From positions 20,506,846 through 20,570,845 of the forward strand of contig CM032659.1 of assembly GCA_019095985.1 (NCBI GenBank): 64,000 nucleotides of DNA, read 5' to 3'. Below are positions 11,813-23,439 of this stretch, in pieces (position 1 is the stretch's first letter; each line of letters starts with the position of its first letter). Made by a program: the position numbers and the translations under genes. Under the pieces are notes generated by a model. It ran no database searches. It saw only the letters and a list, made by a program, of their open reading frames with translations, and was not told the DNA's origin. Source of the stretch: Streblospio benedicti. Lineage: Eukaryota > Annelida > Polychaeta > Spionida > Spionidae.

Positions 11813-12609
11813 CTGAAAAATGTCATGCATGTCCACTTTTAGCTCAAACAGGGTTATTACACATTTTTTTTCATATAACATTCCCTCACCTTTTCCTGAC
11901 ATGAAAGTATTTTCCCCTGACATTTTGGTTCAGGACAATACAAATTACAAATCATGTCACTTAGGATAACCTTTGTGTGGGGTTCAATGGTTCAATTTTA
12001 AATGAAAACAGAAAGTTGGCCTGACATGTTCTAAAATTCCCTGATATTTCCCTGACCTTTAAACATATTTTTTCCCCTGATTTTTCCCTGAGTTGTAAGA
12101 ACCCTGTCAATTATACAACAAGCAACATCGGATTGCTATTTATTCAGGTAAATCAAACATCCATTTTGGTAAATTTCAGCTCATGTTAGACTTTAGTTTA
12201 GGCTCCAATAATAAGGATCACAACTAGTCTTCCAGTAAATGGCAACAGAGTACTGATGGGAGAGAATCAATGAGAAAAAGGGATAAACCTTGAGTGCCCC
12301 AGAGCAATGTGAGCGTGGTACCTCAGGCCCGTAACTAGGCTGAGACAGATGCCTCCTCTGCCTCCTCGCTTTTAGATTTCGCGTCCTCGCTTTTTTTGAT
12401 AAAATATTTTACAAGTTTGTAATTCAGCTAGTACTGGTGAGCGATAAGGTTAAAATATATAAATATATTAGTATACCATTATCATAGGATATAATGAAAG
12501 ACTACTGCATTATAAATGATTCATGAAGACCCCCCCCCCCCCCCCCCAGCTTATGAAATCAAAATTTCGCCTCCTCGCTCTTTTTTTGGCTCTGGTTACG
12601 GGACTGTAC

Positions 12610-12740
12610 CTTTCAGCTCTGCCACCTGGCGGCTGATGTTGCTGAGACTGATTGCCATGCTTTCCACCTCCTCTTCGTTGACGCGGCACCGCTTGCTGAG
12701 CACGTCTGAGCGCACCTCCTCCACCGCTGCATCCAGCTCA
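12610..12740 (-). CDS. SRCIN1/KIAA1217-family protein, exon 9
   Basis: 131 bp; acceptor GTTTGCGTTTGCAG before 12740, donor AAAG|GTACAG after 12610. It encodes ELDAAVEEVRSDVLSKRCRV, NEEEVESMAISLSNISRQVA and ELK. A helical, acidic coiled-coil block that corresponds to the ELEDFVEDLKKD...VGEAVATLKG region of vertebrate relatives. A poly-C tract at 12530-12548 lies just past the donor, in the intron. Confidence 0.9.
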
Positions 12741-12979
12741 CTGCAAACGCAAACAGTTACACTTACCATAGCCGTCAAAATGTCTAAGCATAGTGTTTAC
12801 AAAAGCAAAATGTACTTCCTATGATAATATTGATGTGAATGTATTTGCAAAGGATGACGGGTTTAGGGGGTTAGTATCAGAGTAAGTGAGATTATGATTT
12901 TGTCTGCCTCTCAATGTTGAAAAACTTCTGTCTCAGTGATAAAAGATCTGAGTTACACAAACTGAACAGAAAACAATTT

Positions 12980-13275
12980 GAAACAAGTAGACCTCGGAAA
13001 CGCAAAAAATCTCCCTTTCCTAGATCAGCTCCTATTAGGTCAGCAATCTTAAAATTTGTAATTCAAATACATACATGTATAAAGTATATTGTAGAAAGAC
13101 AACACATCTAATCAGGATGAAAATTATTCAGCTCTGTAAAATTTTGATTTTCGTAACTAGTGTAGAAATTAATTAAAAAAATATGTTAATTTTGCCATGT
13201 AGATTATAAGGTGGAAAACCAATCTAGATCAAATATTTCTCCTTGTAGAGTGGAAACAAGGTATTAACACAAAAT
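12980..13275 (+). repeat. Partial copy of the dispersed CTCCCTGTAGAGTGG family
   Basis: Starts like the longer copies at 47320 and 55312 (AGTAGACCTCGGAAACGCAA, AATCTCCCTTTCCTAGATCA) and continues with phrases shared with 55380-55580 (AATTCAAATA, GTATAAAGTATATTG, GATTATAAGGTGGAAAACCA, CTCCTTGTAGAGTGGAAACA). It shows that this repeat family is spread through several introns of the gene, always in the plus orientation in this window. Confidence 0.7.
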
Positions 13276-13738
13276 GCTCATGAAGTTCATCACAAGAAGA
13301 ACAAAGCACACCAAAACTAATTCAGCTGAAGCTGAAGAGAATTTAATCAGTCTCTTGCATGTATTTTCAATGGATATCGATCTCCAGAACTGCCATGTAA
13401 AGATATGCTGTATCAGCACTGTCCTTATAGACCTCACGCTCAAACTATCGGCAGTTTACGTCTTGATTGAGATTCTTCTGTAATTTTCTTCATAAAAAAT
13501 AGAAATATATGAAATATTTTACCAGATTATCAAAATATAATCACTGTTCTATCATTTCACGAAACTAGGAGTAGCAGCTTCGTTAAATGGTAGTAGTGAT
13601 CTTTCCAGCTGTTTACATTCGCACCATGTAGGTACAATAGATGATCTTTTGGGGTTTGCACAAACCTACTGGGATATTGATTGTTCTACAGGAGCAATGC
13701 AAAATCTACAGTAGATTTTCCAAAGATGGCTGACAAAC

Positions 13739-14137
13739 ATGACGCTGAAGGTGAGAAAAAATCTGAGTTTTTATGGTAATCTATGGTATGATGATCACCA
13801 AACCTATTCCATTCTATGTGAGTTTATATATATATGGGAGCTTAAAGCCAGTCCCAATGATGAATGTACTTGGCCAGAACATATGGCAAACAAAACTGCA
13901 TGTGGCTGCACAAAAGGCTGTCAGAGAAATTCTTCATGTAGGAAGAAAAATGTTAAGTGTTTTATTGGGTGTAAATGTACAGGGTCAATAGAAAAGTGTG
14001 TGTGATCAAGGCTAGAGGCTCTGTTGAATAATGAAGACAACGATGATGATGATAATGAGGAGGAGGAGGAGGGGGAGGAGGAGGAGGAGGAGGAGGAGGA
14101 GGCAGAGGGGGAGGAGGAGGCGGAGGAGGAGGAGTTT
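13739..14137 (+). mobile_element. C-terminal fragment of a Cys-rich transposon-associated protein
   Basis: The frame ending at 14005 contains CGCTKGCQRNSSCRKKNVKC followed by FIGCKCTGSIEKC. This CxC-KGC-x-C-x2-KK-x-KC-x-CxC array is typical of the C-terminus of large, multi-copy invertebrate proteins of transposon character; I do not know their transposase class. Preceding words WELKASPNDECTWPEHM are also typical. After the TGA at 14003, a GAG/GAT-rich run would encode only acidic residues and is more likely simple repeat. Confidence 0.5.
14041..14134 (+). repeat. GAG/GAT-rich purine trinucleotide repeat
   Basis: A nearly pure purine run on the plus strand, mostly GAGGAG with scattered GAT, GGG and GCG triplets. 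It is outside any supported coding sequence. Confidence 0.85.
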
Positions 14138-14559
14138 TATTGATATAAGCATTTGTATTCTAGATTGGAATTACGTTATGTTTTATTTTAATCAATATTT
14201 TACTAAATAGTTTAATATATCAATGGGTTTCACTTTTAATGGTAGAATTTGAGGCAGCATCAGTATCATTGATATCTTCATAAAGTGCATGTTCTCAAAT
14301 TTTGTTATGTTTTAGTATTATTTGATTGGACATTGGACTAAAAAATGTGTAACTTACAAAAAGAGCAACAAATTTAATACATCTATATAATACAATGGTC
14401 ATTGCTAAATCATGGAAAATTCAGTGAAAATGAAATCTAAGAAGCAATGTAAAACAAGGAAAAAGGGCAACATAAAATCATGCATCATACGTTTTAGAAG
14501 TATGCAGTCTTTCAAAATAGATAATTTATCAGATTCAGGCTGGGGAAAATTAAGAAACA

Positions 14560-15113
14560 ATTGAAGTGAGACAAAGTTTAAAGGATCTAAAACAACATTA
14601 TGATGAAATTTGCAAAAGTGTACCGACTGAATATGGTAGTAAATGCTATGGTTATCACAAAGAATGCTACAGCAAATTCACAAATCTCAAATATCTAAAA
14701 GCAATAAAATGAAAATCAGATCAAGATCCAGAAGTTGAACTATCAATAAAGAAAAACAAATCAAATTTATCAATAACATTCACTTGTGATTTCTGTTTAT
14801 TTGTGAAAATACTCCAGAATTAATTTTTCCTGGCAAATTTCTTTCTAGTGAAAGTTGGACATGTAAAACAGAAACTGCAGGGAAGACCTTAAAAGAGGGT
14901 TCAGAGAGACGAAGTTATGAAAGGATGCTGTGTAAAGTGATAGATGTAGATTTGAAGGCAAGAGAAGCTAAATACCATGATGAATGTAGAAACGCACATA
15001 AATATTCAGCGACAAGTATGCAAGAATATATGCAGGAAAAGATTCCATCTGTGTCGGTGTATAGTAGTAACAAGACAGATAAGCTTAAGAAAAAGATGAC
15101 AAACAATTTCTGA
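14560..15113 (+). mobile_element. N-terminal fragments of the same Cys-rich transposon-like family
   Basis: Pieces read SLKDLKQHYDEICKSVPTEY, GYHKECYSKFTNLK and, after an in-frame TGA near 14709, FTCDFCLFICENTPELIFP and DVDLKAREAKYHDECRNAHK. The paired CxxC and YHxxC(R/Y) motifs are characteristic of the N-terminal half of the same protein type whose C-terminus lies upstream at 13739-14005. The order (C-terminus before N-terminus) fits two neighbouring broken copies rather than one gene. Confidence 0.5.
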
Positions 15114-15317
15114 CCAAAGTGAGCTGTTCAACTCTGATCATATTAAAAAAAGCCATTTAAACTGCCTTTGAATATGCTTTATTAGATTACAGAAAACTTG
15201 AGGATGTTGGATCTTTATTGAATTGTACCACGAATAGAGAAAATGTTTGATACTAGAAATGTTTATTAAATGAGTTTGACAGCCGTATCACCTGAGTATA
15301 CGCTACCACTGTACTGA

Positions 15318-15425
15318 GGCTCCTATTCACCAACCACTTAAGACGGGTATAACTGCCGCATTAGACCACTCGGACATTCTGACCGACCCGGGTGGTCTGC
15401 CTTAAGTGCTTTGTGAACAGGTGCC
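15318..15425. mobile_element. Small palindromic MITE-like unit
   Basis: CTCCTATTCACCAACCACTT at the left pairs imperfectly with AAGTGCTTTGTGAACAG at the right, and GACCACTCGG pairs with CCCGGGTGGTC inside. The flanking words CTACCACTGT and CCACAGTGGTAAGGGTC with GGGTTTAAGTCC suggest that it sits in a tRNA-like sequence, possibly an old SINE. Confidence 0.45.
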
Positions 15426-16204
15426 ACAGTGGTAAGGGTCGAGGGTTTAAGTCCTGAGAGAAGCTATGTGATATAGTCCTATAAACTTGGAGAAATAATC
15501 CTCTGATGTCAATACTTACATCTAGCCAATTAATTCCAATATATCTACATATTCTATTCTAGTTGCCAGTCATAGAAAAGATATGTTCAAGGCAAAATAG
15601 AAATGTCCATCACTATTACTAAAGTGATCTTTTTACGAATGATCAACGTTGTTCAGCTCTTAGTTTCTCTCTACATTAACATAATTAATGTAAGTGATTT
15701 ACTAACTTCATAAATGATATAAAAATCCTTTTGCTAATATTTAGGTACTTGTAATTACAGGACAAGTACACAGGCTGCACAGGAACCTTAGTAGGTCAAG
15801 ATTAATTTATTACGGTACCATTCACTAAAAATCCAACATCCTCAAGTTTTCTGTAATCTGATGAAACATACTCAAAGGCAGTTTCAATGGCTTCTCTTTA
15901 TGAATATGATCAGAGTAGACAAGCTAACTCCTATGATTGGGTGTCTAATAAATTAACTGGTTAAATGGTTTATCATCATTTTCTTAGTTCAACCTCTGGG
16001 ATAACCATGGCATTTACCATCATAATAATTCCGTCCGTATATTTTTGCATAATTAGTTAATAAAGTATTAATCAAAATAAAACATAAAAGTAATCCCAAT
16101 CTAGAATACAAATGCTTATATCAATAAAACTAATTTATCATGGATTATTAGCAAATAAAATGTTTATAGCTGCCCATTTCTTCGTAAACTCAAAAATGAA
16201 CAAA

Positions 16205-16560
16205 ATTCCTGAAATTGACCTACTAATGTAACCTTGAAGGAGAGGTCAAAGGTCAAATGTGATGTTTAATTTGGATTCCACATACACATGTTCCTATCTA
16301 AGGTCAATACAAGTTGTTACTCTAAAATTGTTATTAATCGAGATAAATGCAATTTTATGAAATTTTTACCACAATGACCCCTGTTTGACCTTGAAGGAGA
16401 GGTCGAAAGTCAAATCTGATGTTTAATTTGGATTCCACATACACATGTTCCTATCGAAAGTCAATACAAGTTTTTACTCTAAATTTGTTATTAATCGAGA
16501 TAAATGCAATTTTATGAAATTTTGACCCGATGACCCCTGTTTGACCCCGAAAAATATATT
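16205..16560. repeat. Tandem duplication, ~170-bp unit
   Basis: Two closely similar copies, each with ACCTTGAAGGAGAGGTC, TGTTTAATTTGGATTCCACA and TCGAGATAAATGCAATTTTA. The unit starts near 16230 and again near 16391. Recent by its high identity. Confidence 0.85.
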
Positions 16561-16983
16561 TCGCCATCAAATATTTTGGGCAAACGTCATTTTTCCTTAA
16601 GAGTAGTATCTCAACTACAAAAAAAACATGTTTACGAAAACTCCTACGGGGGGGGGGAGTATGGGTATACGGAGCCCGCGGACTATATTAGTTTATTTCT
16701 ATGAAAATCACACACTCATGGCTTAAACGCTTGTTTCATGGTTACCACACCACTCATCAGAGCCAAACTGTTAACATTGCCAATGCATGATATAACACAT
16801 TACAGCATACTAAAATTAAACTTATGAATACTTGGTTAAAAATTACATGGTTTCAAAAATATGTTACAAATGTAATATTGGTGATTTATCAGTTAAAACC
16901 GTGTCCTAATATTGTACTTTAAATTGTTTGTTCGTATTGTGAGGTCCATATCGTTCTGCTTATTTATCATTGTTATTTTGAGT

Positions 16984-17335
16984 TCATAATGCACTATTTG
17001 AGAGGAGGAATTTCTTTTTGTGTCTGCACTCAGAGGCAAGTTCATTTTTGCTGTTCAAAGATGCTAACTGCGGCTTACATATTATTATAAATTTTTCCCT
17101 CAGACACAGGTTGCATTTGTTTGTTTCCGTCCTGTATGGTTGCGCCTTTTCTATTATTCTCCATGTTATATTGTGTTGTATGCTATTGTCTTTTAGTGAC
17201 CATATGTGTGAGCTGCGCGTTGTGGCATTTCTGTTCTTTGTATTCCTAAAACTGGCTATGTGGTTTCTGTATCTCTCTTTGAAAGTGGTTGATGCTAATC
17301 CAATGTATGTTTGCAATGTATATTGCATTGTGCAA
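16984..17335 (-). mobile_element. GIY-YIG endonuclease end of a second retroelement lineage
   Basis: The minus-strand frame (17355..16984) reads TYIGLASTTFKERYRNHIAS then FRNTKNRNATTRSSHIWSLK, WRIIEKAQPYRTETNKCNLC, LREKFIIICKPQLASLN and ECRHKKKFLL to a stop. This YIGL...FK.RY.NH...HIWSLK...CNLC..EK..II pattern is a GIY-YIG-type C-terminus seen in many invertebrate RT-bearing elements, different from the two Penelope-like copies elsewhere in the window. Only the last ~115 residues remain. Its upstream edge lies within about 40 bp of the splice donor of host exon 8, same strand. Reading through that donor meets a stop at once, so no fusion protein is expected. Confidence 0.75.
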
Positions 17336-17375
17336 AGGCAGGGATCACTCATCATAAAACGGCATGAAGACTTAC

Positions 17376-17494
17376 ATGAGTTCTGTGAGGATGCGCTGTG
17401 AGTTAGAGCGGTACGTCTGCGTCTGCTGGTTCACCGTTTGCCGCTCCAGCCGAACTGGCTGGTCCACGGGGAAATGTCCAGATGACAGCAGCAC
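17376..17494 (-). CDS. SRCIN1/KIAA1217-family protein, exon 8
   Basis: 119 bp; acceptor TTCTTCCACTAG before 17494, donor CTCAT|GTAAGT after 17376. It encodes VLLSSGHFPVDQPVRLERQT then VNQQTQTYRSNSQRILTEL and the first two bases of Ile. It corresponds to the stretch of p140Cap with an Arg/Glu-rich helix before ELITQQLNDLEKS. Phase 0 in, phase 2 out, matching exons 7 and 9. Confidence 0.88.
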
Positions 17495-17809
17495 CTAGTG
17501 GAAGAAACATACAACAATATAGAGAGAACAGGTCTTACAGGGACATGCACAACAAATGCCTCCTTAGATAGATTGAATAAATAATTTGTTTTTTTGATAC
17601 ATTTGATTATGCTGCTCCTAATAACTTATGATTTTACAATTATTAGCATGCGTTTTGATAAAATACCAATACCCATAAAAAAGTGACTGCTATATTAATT
17701 GTCACTTTCATATCTCCCCTGCAAAAAAAAGACCACTGCATGAGCTTGCAGCCTCTCTCACCCGTGCACCTACAGCCAAAATTAGCTGCTCAGAAATATC
17801 TATTAATTA

Positions 17810-18350
17810 TCAACAATTAACAACATATACAATACTGTCTACAGATACATGTACTTCTTTGTATGATAGCTTGCAGCGCACATATCCAGTTACCACTAAT
17901 TTTGAGCCTTCTACGGCCTTTAACGTCCTCTGAGATGGAAATAGTGGTTTGTGACTGAACTTCTTCTTATACATAGAATAAGACAGTATTTTGACTGCTG
18001 GTCCTGCATCTATTTTGAACATGTCATTTTCTTCATCCACTTTGACAGGCTTCAAATATTTATCATTAGCTGCTGTAGAGTTTACTGCTCCTACAAAAAA
18101 GTCTTCATTAGGCTCATTAAGATTACACATTTCTTCTACTTGTTTTACTCCAGACGATTTAGACTTGGTCTCACATGCAATAGAGAAATGACCTAGTTTA
18201 TAGCACTTGTAGCAACTTTTATTATTAGCAAGAAAATCCTTACGATCATGTTTGTCAATGGCACAATATTGACACTTGTCACGTTTAGGTGATTGTTTAT
18301 TTCTTATGAAACTGGTTTTTAGAAAAGTTCTTATTTTTATTTTTATCCTT
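17810..18350 (-). mobile_element. LTR-retrotransposon fossil (gag/protease part)
   Basis: The minus-strand frame carries a zinc knuckle (CYKCYKLGHFSIAC, C-x2-C-x4-H-x4-C) followed about 65 residues later by an aspartic-protease-like segment (FKIDAGPAVKILSYSMYKKK) and a typical downstream strand region. This layout is that of a Gypsy-type gag-pol junction. Only a part of the element is present, no long terminal repeats were found beside it, and it is broken and probably old. Confidence 0.75.
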
Positions 18351-18379
18351 GTTATGTGCCTAACCCCACCCGGCACCAT

Positions 18380-19080
18380 GTCGCCACCATGTCTTCACCA
18401 AGTTATTATCTAGTCTCCATAGTCGGCAGCAAGTCATTATCTAGTCTTCCAAAAAAGTCCCCGGTGGACCGGCAATTGGTCGCGATTTTTTTAGTTCCAC
18501 CTTCATGCAGCTGAACTAAAATAGTCACCGTGGTTTGCTGGTGACTTAAAAAATCAATAATAAATCATTACGAAGTCGTTACCAAGTCGTTATCAAGTCT
18601 ACCAAGTGTCGACCAGGTCTGAACCAAGTCTTTACAATGTCGTCACCTAGTCTTCTTGTTCGGGACCATGTTGCCACTTCAACGTAAGTAACAACTAGAT
18701 GAAGACTAAATGAAGACGAGATGGAGACTAGGTAATGGTGGGGATGTAGTAAAAACCTGGTGAAGACCTGATAAAGACCTGGTGAAGACCTGATCAAGAT
18801 CTGGTGGCGACATTGTCACAATCTCCGCGGGAATTCTTTTACAAGTCGCCGTCTTTGTGTTTGTCAAGTCTTCAGAAAGTCTTTACCATGTCACTATCAA
18901 GTCTTGTAAACATAAAATTGTCGCCACCTGTATGGAAACTAAATAAAAATTTGATTAAGACTTTATGAAGACTTGATAACGACCATAAAATCATGGTTAT
19001 CACCTGGTCGTGTTATGGTAACGACCTGACAACGACGTGATAACGACAGAAAAGTCTAGAATCGCCTCGCTTGGTGACAG
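18380..19080. repeat. Degenerate short-motif repeats with inverted halves
   Basis: 18380-18670 is made of variants of ACCAAGTCGTTATCAAGTCT / GTCTTCACCAAGT, and 18700-18800 of the inverse type (GGTGAAGACCTGATAAAGAC). A second cluster with GTAACGACCTGACAACGAC follows at 18990-19060. The opposing orientations suggest subterminal repeats of a foldback-type DNA element lying just upstream of the MADF-like gene. Confidence 0.6.
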
Positions 19081-19278
19081 GTACACGCGACTATAAAAAC
19101 CGGAATGCAGAGTCTCCTGCACTTTTGGCCAATGTTATTTTTTAAAAATTCAATATCAGGACGTTATTTCATATTTATTCATGTTTTACAATGCCAAAGA
19201 AGTCTCTTTAAAATGCTAGCGAAGTCTTCCAAGAATGTAAAATCAAAGAAGCCTTGAAGAAAGACGAGGAAGCTTGGT

Positions 19279-21530
19279 GTGTTTCCCGTTGACAGTTTTC
19301 ATGGTGGTCGTCGAATACTGGGCGATGCTCGGGTGGTGAACGATGGTACGGGCGAGAAGAAAAGCGAGAGTGCCGATGAGAAGGTCACTGCGCCACGTGC
19401 TTCTGCCATGCAAGCATCTCCCACACACGAAGCTGAAGTTGAAGCTGAAGTCAAAAATGAAATGCAAGCATCTGGCACCACAGAAGATCGATGCCCAGGT
19501 CGTGCTGTTGCAACTCGAGCCTGAAGCCAAGCCTGAGAATGTCGATAAAGAGGACGAAGTCGCTGAAGTGCTTATGGATTCTGATTCTGGTGACGAGATT
19601 ATGAGCTCTCAGGGTACAAAGAAGAAGCGCGCAAGTATCAAGTATGTGCGTCTCCCTTCTGAGGTCGAAAACGAACTAGTCACTTGGATAGAAGAAAATC
19701 TTTACAACAAGGGGCATGACCGTTGGAAGGACTACGCGGGAAAGAGAGCCATTTGGAACGAGAAGGTGGATTCCTTTGGTATCCCAGGCGTCACAGGCGC
19801 TGATCTGATTAAGTGGTTTAAAAGCATGCGCACCATGTTCGTAAGAAAGTCGAAGGAGTCGAACGCCTCTGGATCTGGTTCTCAAAAGCCTGTCCCTGAT
19901 AAGATGAAGTGGATTCTTAACTATTTCAAGTTTTTGATTGGCCACGTGGTGACCCAAGTGAAACGGCGGCCTGTCAAGTCTGTGAGACCTCAAGCTTTAC
20001 AAGAGCGTCTGTAACAAGAACAGACAGAAGGGCGTCTTGACAAGGAGAGAGAGGAGGCGAAGAAGAAAGCCGCGGAAAGGCGCAAAAGGAAAGCCGAAAT
20101 GATGGAACCACCGTCAGATGGGCCTGGTGAGAACGTTGACAATGTCATTGAGCTTGCTGTCACTGACGACAGAGAAGCAGGGAACCGTCACTGTCCACAC
20201 CTGTTTCATGTCATTCTGCATCGCAGTCTCGCCTTGCTTCATCCACCGCTCCATCCACCGACAGCAAGGTGGACAGCCTGTCAACCTTGACGAAGCACGC
20301 GCTGTCGGTCATCAAACCTCGCGCTTCTAGGCCTGCCGTGGTCAACTCGTTTGGCGAGTTTGTGACGGATTCACTCAGCCAGCTGCCACCACATGTGTTC
20401 AAGTGAGCAATTGTTTACTAATATTTATGTAATGAAATTTTCATTACGTTTTTATCACTTTCATAAAAATAGAATACTTGATGTGTTGTGTAAAATGTTT
20501 GTTCAGTTTTAACTATCAAACCTGCAAATAAAAAGATGTAATTACTTTCATTGAAAACATGTTTTAATTTGCTTCAGGATGTGCCGGGATGAGATCTACC
20601 AAGTGCTTGCAAGATATGAGGCGATGGCACAGGCAGACCCAGCTGGTCAGGGAGCTGGTCCATGTGCACCTCCTGTCGTGAGCCATGCTAATTCTGCTCC
20701 TGCTGCAGCTGGTGCTCCATTGGCTGCGTCTGTGGGGGGCCAGTGTCCTGCACCCCATTCTGCTGGCGAGTACGGCAGCTGGAAACCACCTCCTCAAGTC
20801 TGGGGACAGGCTGCAACCCAGTTCTCAGGTTAGACATGCTAACACTTATGTACAACTAAAAAATAATTGTAACAGTCACAAGTACGAGCTTAACAACATT
20901 GATCACTTTCTGATTTCTACCTACAGACAGTTAACATCATAAACATATGTAAGAGTAAACATAACATATTTAATGTTATTCAAAATCTTCTTCAGGTCCA
21001 TTAGATCCCAAGAACAGCCAGGCAGTGTGGAAGAGTATGGATGCCCAGAGCATCATGTCAGCGTTTCCTAACTACTACCCACTTCATGCTCCGCCACCAT
21101 GGATGCAAGCCCTGCTGCCAGCTTGACCTCGCTTATTGGCCCTACAGGTTTGTGTGGATATGTTTCATTTGGGTTTCTATGAGCAGATAATACAAATTAA
21201 ATTATGAAATATTATTCCTGAATGAATTAAGGGGGGTTGGAGGACTCACTTAACATGTCTCTGAAAGCAAAGTGTTTGAAAACATCTCTTTTATCAATGT
21301 TTTTTAACAAAGTACTTATGGACTATGCTGTTTTTCAGGAGACAGAAGGTACAGCAACCTGAGCACGCCGAAGAACCCCGCCTCACTGGGCTCTAAGGCG
21401 GGACTTCCGCCTCTCAGCCAGTGACCAACTCCCGAGGTAGAAGCTGTGACCACGTCAGCTGAAGCTTGTGAAGTCAACTTGACCACTGTGGCTGAGGCTG
21501 TTGATATTGCCACATCTCTTGCTGAGTGAT
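19279..21530 (+). pseudogene. Broken multi-exon MADF/BESS-like gene
   Basis: Exon 1 (to 20402) encodes an acidic N-terminus, then ENELVTWIEENLYNKGHDRW, NEKVDSFGIPGVTGADLIKW and FKSMRTMFVRKSKE, a MADF-type DNA-binding pattern, then FGEFVTDSLSQLPPHVFK, a BESS-like tail. Donor AA|GTGAGC. Exon 2 (20578-20828) starts MCRDEIYQVLARYEAMAQ and is Ala/Pro-rich. Exon 3 (20996-21147) encodes GPLDPKNSQAVWKSMDAQ; a last exon begins at 21339 after TTTTTCAG. Junctions are in frame, so introns are genuine. Damage: the N-terminal frame shifts near 19505-19530, a TAA (likely from CAA) lies at 20012, another shift is needed near 20160-20260, a shift near 21105 would be needed to reach the last exon, and there is a TGA at 21422. 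MADF-BESS proteins act as transcription regulators or accompany transposases. Whether this was host gene or transposon cargo is open. Confidence 0.65.
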
Positions 21531-21597
21531 AGACTTTGATTGTTAAATTTTGTAAAAGTAATTGGGTCTGAAATTTGTGTAAATAAGTGTTTTAAGT

Positions 21598-21745
21598 ATA
21601 TTATGATTTGTGATAAACATTTCAGAAGTTTCACGTCACAGTTTGTGTTAATTTAAATAGCGGATACTGAACTGTGCATTTTAAGTATATTATGATTTGT
21701 GATAAGCATTTCAGAAGTTTCACGTGACACTTTGTGTTATTTTAA
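21598..21745. repeat. Tandem duplication, ~80-90-bp unit
   Basis: TTTTAAGTATATTATGATTT followed by GTGATAAACATTTCAGAAGT and TTCACGT occurs twice in a row in the 3' region of the MADF-like gene, with a few differences. Confidence 0.85.
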
Positions 21746-23164
21746 AATATTTTAAAATATATATAATGATAACGATGTGTTGTGAGAATTGCATTTTTCA
21801 ATGTACTTTGTGTGGCTCTTTAAAACAATGAATAAAAATGAAAAAACGTTCTGTAATACATGTGTCTGCTATTTTAAACTACCTTTGCTTGTAAATACTT
21901 GACTGGAAAAAAAAACAGTAATTTCTGATCTTCCATAATTTTGTTTTCACAAAATTAACAATGAATTACAAAGTCAAACCCAATTGAAAATCATTAAATT
22001 CTTATTTGCCCAATTTAAAAAAAAAAAAAAAAAAAGAACCGACATTGAAAATAATGTATTTTGGGAACAAATTTAGGCTAAAATGTGCATTTTGCGAGAA
22101 ATAACAAGCCGAGCGTACCTGCCACTTCCAGGAAAAGGCCGAACTTCAAAGAGATCACACACTGCTGAGGGCGTAACTGTGTAACGAATAACTAAACGTA
22201 AAATACTGCAGAAATCCCGATCTTAAATTAACATTACAGGGGTATAGAGTGGTCTCGGCCTGTTCAGTTCGAGAGAAACATAGTGATCTAAACACTTATT
22301 TTTATCGCATTCAAAAGATAATAAAAATGTACTAAGGACACCCATTCAAACTATCACCAAGATAATTGATTACTATCAGTAAAACATGATTAGGTATTTG
22401 AAGCAGGTGGGAAAATGGGTGTTCCCTTGTCCATGTTTACGTTGTTAAAAAAGGGACTAGTCAGTTAGTCATGTTCCCGTAACGTGTCTTTTGTGAAAGT
22501 GGGCGTGGCACCATTGAAATAATAAGGATAAGCCGGCTCCAAAGTAGAAAATTATTCGGTGTGATTCAAATTTCCGGGTATTAACAATACATTATAGGGC
22601 AGGCACTGGCTTGCCCGTATAGTCCGCGAATCAGTATTCAGTATCATGCTGTCGTCGATTGGAAACTTTGAATACTAAGTACATTTGGTAGACAAAGTGT
22701 ATATATTCAAAAACGTTTTTATTTCAAAGATTCTTAACATTTATATGAGATAGTGTTCAATTAATGCATTTGCGTGTAGAAGTTGCATGAAAAAATATCG
22801 GTAAGCAATATAAGATACATGTAATTTTTACAAATAGTCCAGGAGTTTGTGGCGTATTAATCTCAACCTGACGACATGTAAAGAACATATAGTTCTGAAG
22901 AATTATGACTATATTTATTTTTTACAGGATAATATGAATAGGCAATGCCTAAGACAGGTGCAGTATGTTTATACTCTAGAGATTAGGAAAAATAAACTAA
23001 TTTTGTATACATGTGACAATGACATGGTAAAACAAATAACTAATCAAAAAATATTTGGGGTATATTTATTACAAAATGTATGATTTCTTTTACTTGTTGG
23101 TAAAATATGATAAGTCCATAAAAATCATAATATTATATGAAATATTCAACATCAACTTACACTA
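21746..23164. other. Intron sequence, nothing recognised
   Basis: AT-rich sequence with an 18-base poly-A at about 22018. No supported gene, RNA or repeat structure. Confidence 0.3.
21829..21834 (+). promoter_or_regulatory. Candidate polyadenylation signal of the MADF-like gene
   Basis: AATAAA about 300 bp after the last coding frame of the broken gene. Position and spacing are plausible, but such hexamers are common in AT-rich DNA. Confidence 0.35.
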
Positions 23165-23439
23165 CTGTCACCGTATAAGGACCACAGTAATTAGAGAAAA
23201 TTCCATGGAACTCCAACAGTTTTCGCGTTATTAATTTCCAGTAATTACTGTTAATCAGCGAACCGAAATACCCGTAAACAGCGTAACACGTTTATTGCTG
23301 AAATTTCGCTCAATTATAGTTATTTCTGATATTTCTGACAACACCCGAAAACACTGACATTTCTCTAATGACCGAGTCTGTGTATACCATTCTAGAGGAT
23401 GTACTTACTGCTGAAGCAAGCACAATATGGAGAGAAGGT

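Larger units (their letters stand above)
14131..16150. mobile_element. Inverted pair of one degenerate element family
   Basis: 14131-14210 (TTTTATTGATATAAGCATTT, GTATTCTAGATTGG) recurs in inverted form at 16055-16140. 15158-15215 (ACTGCCTTTGAATATGCTTT, AGATTACAGAAAACTTGAGG) recurs inverted at 15833-15890. The right copy is therefore an internally deleted, reverse-oriented relative of the left one. The intervening 15440-15830 holds nothing I recognise. Confidence 0.6.

Noticed and set aside
17018-17401. 127-codon plus-strand frame at 17018-17401
   Set aside because: It is the antisense shadow of the GIY-YIG fragment and overlaps host exon 8 on the other strand.
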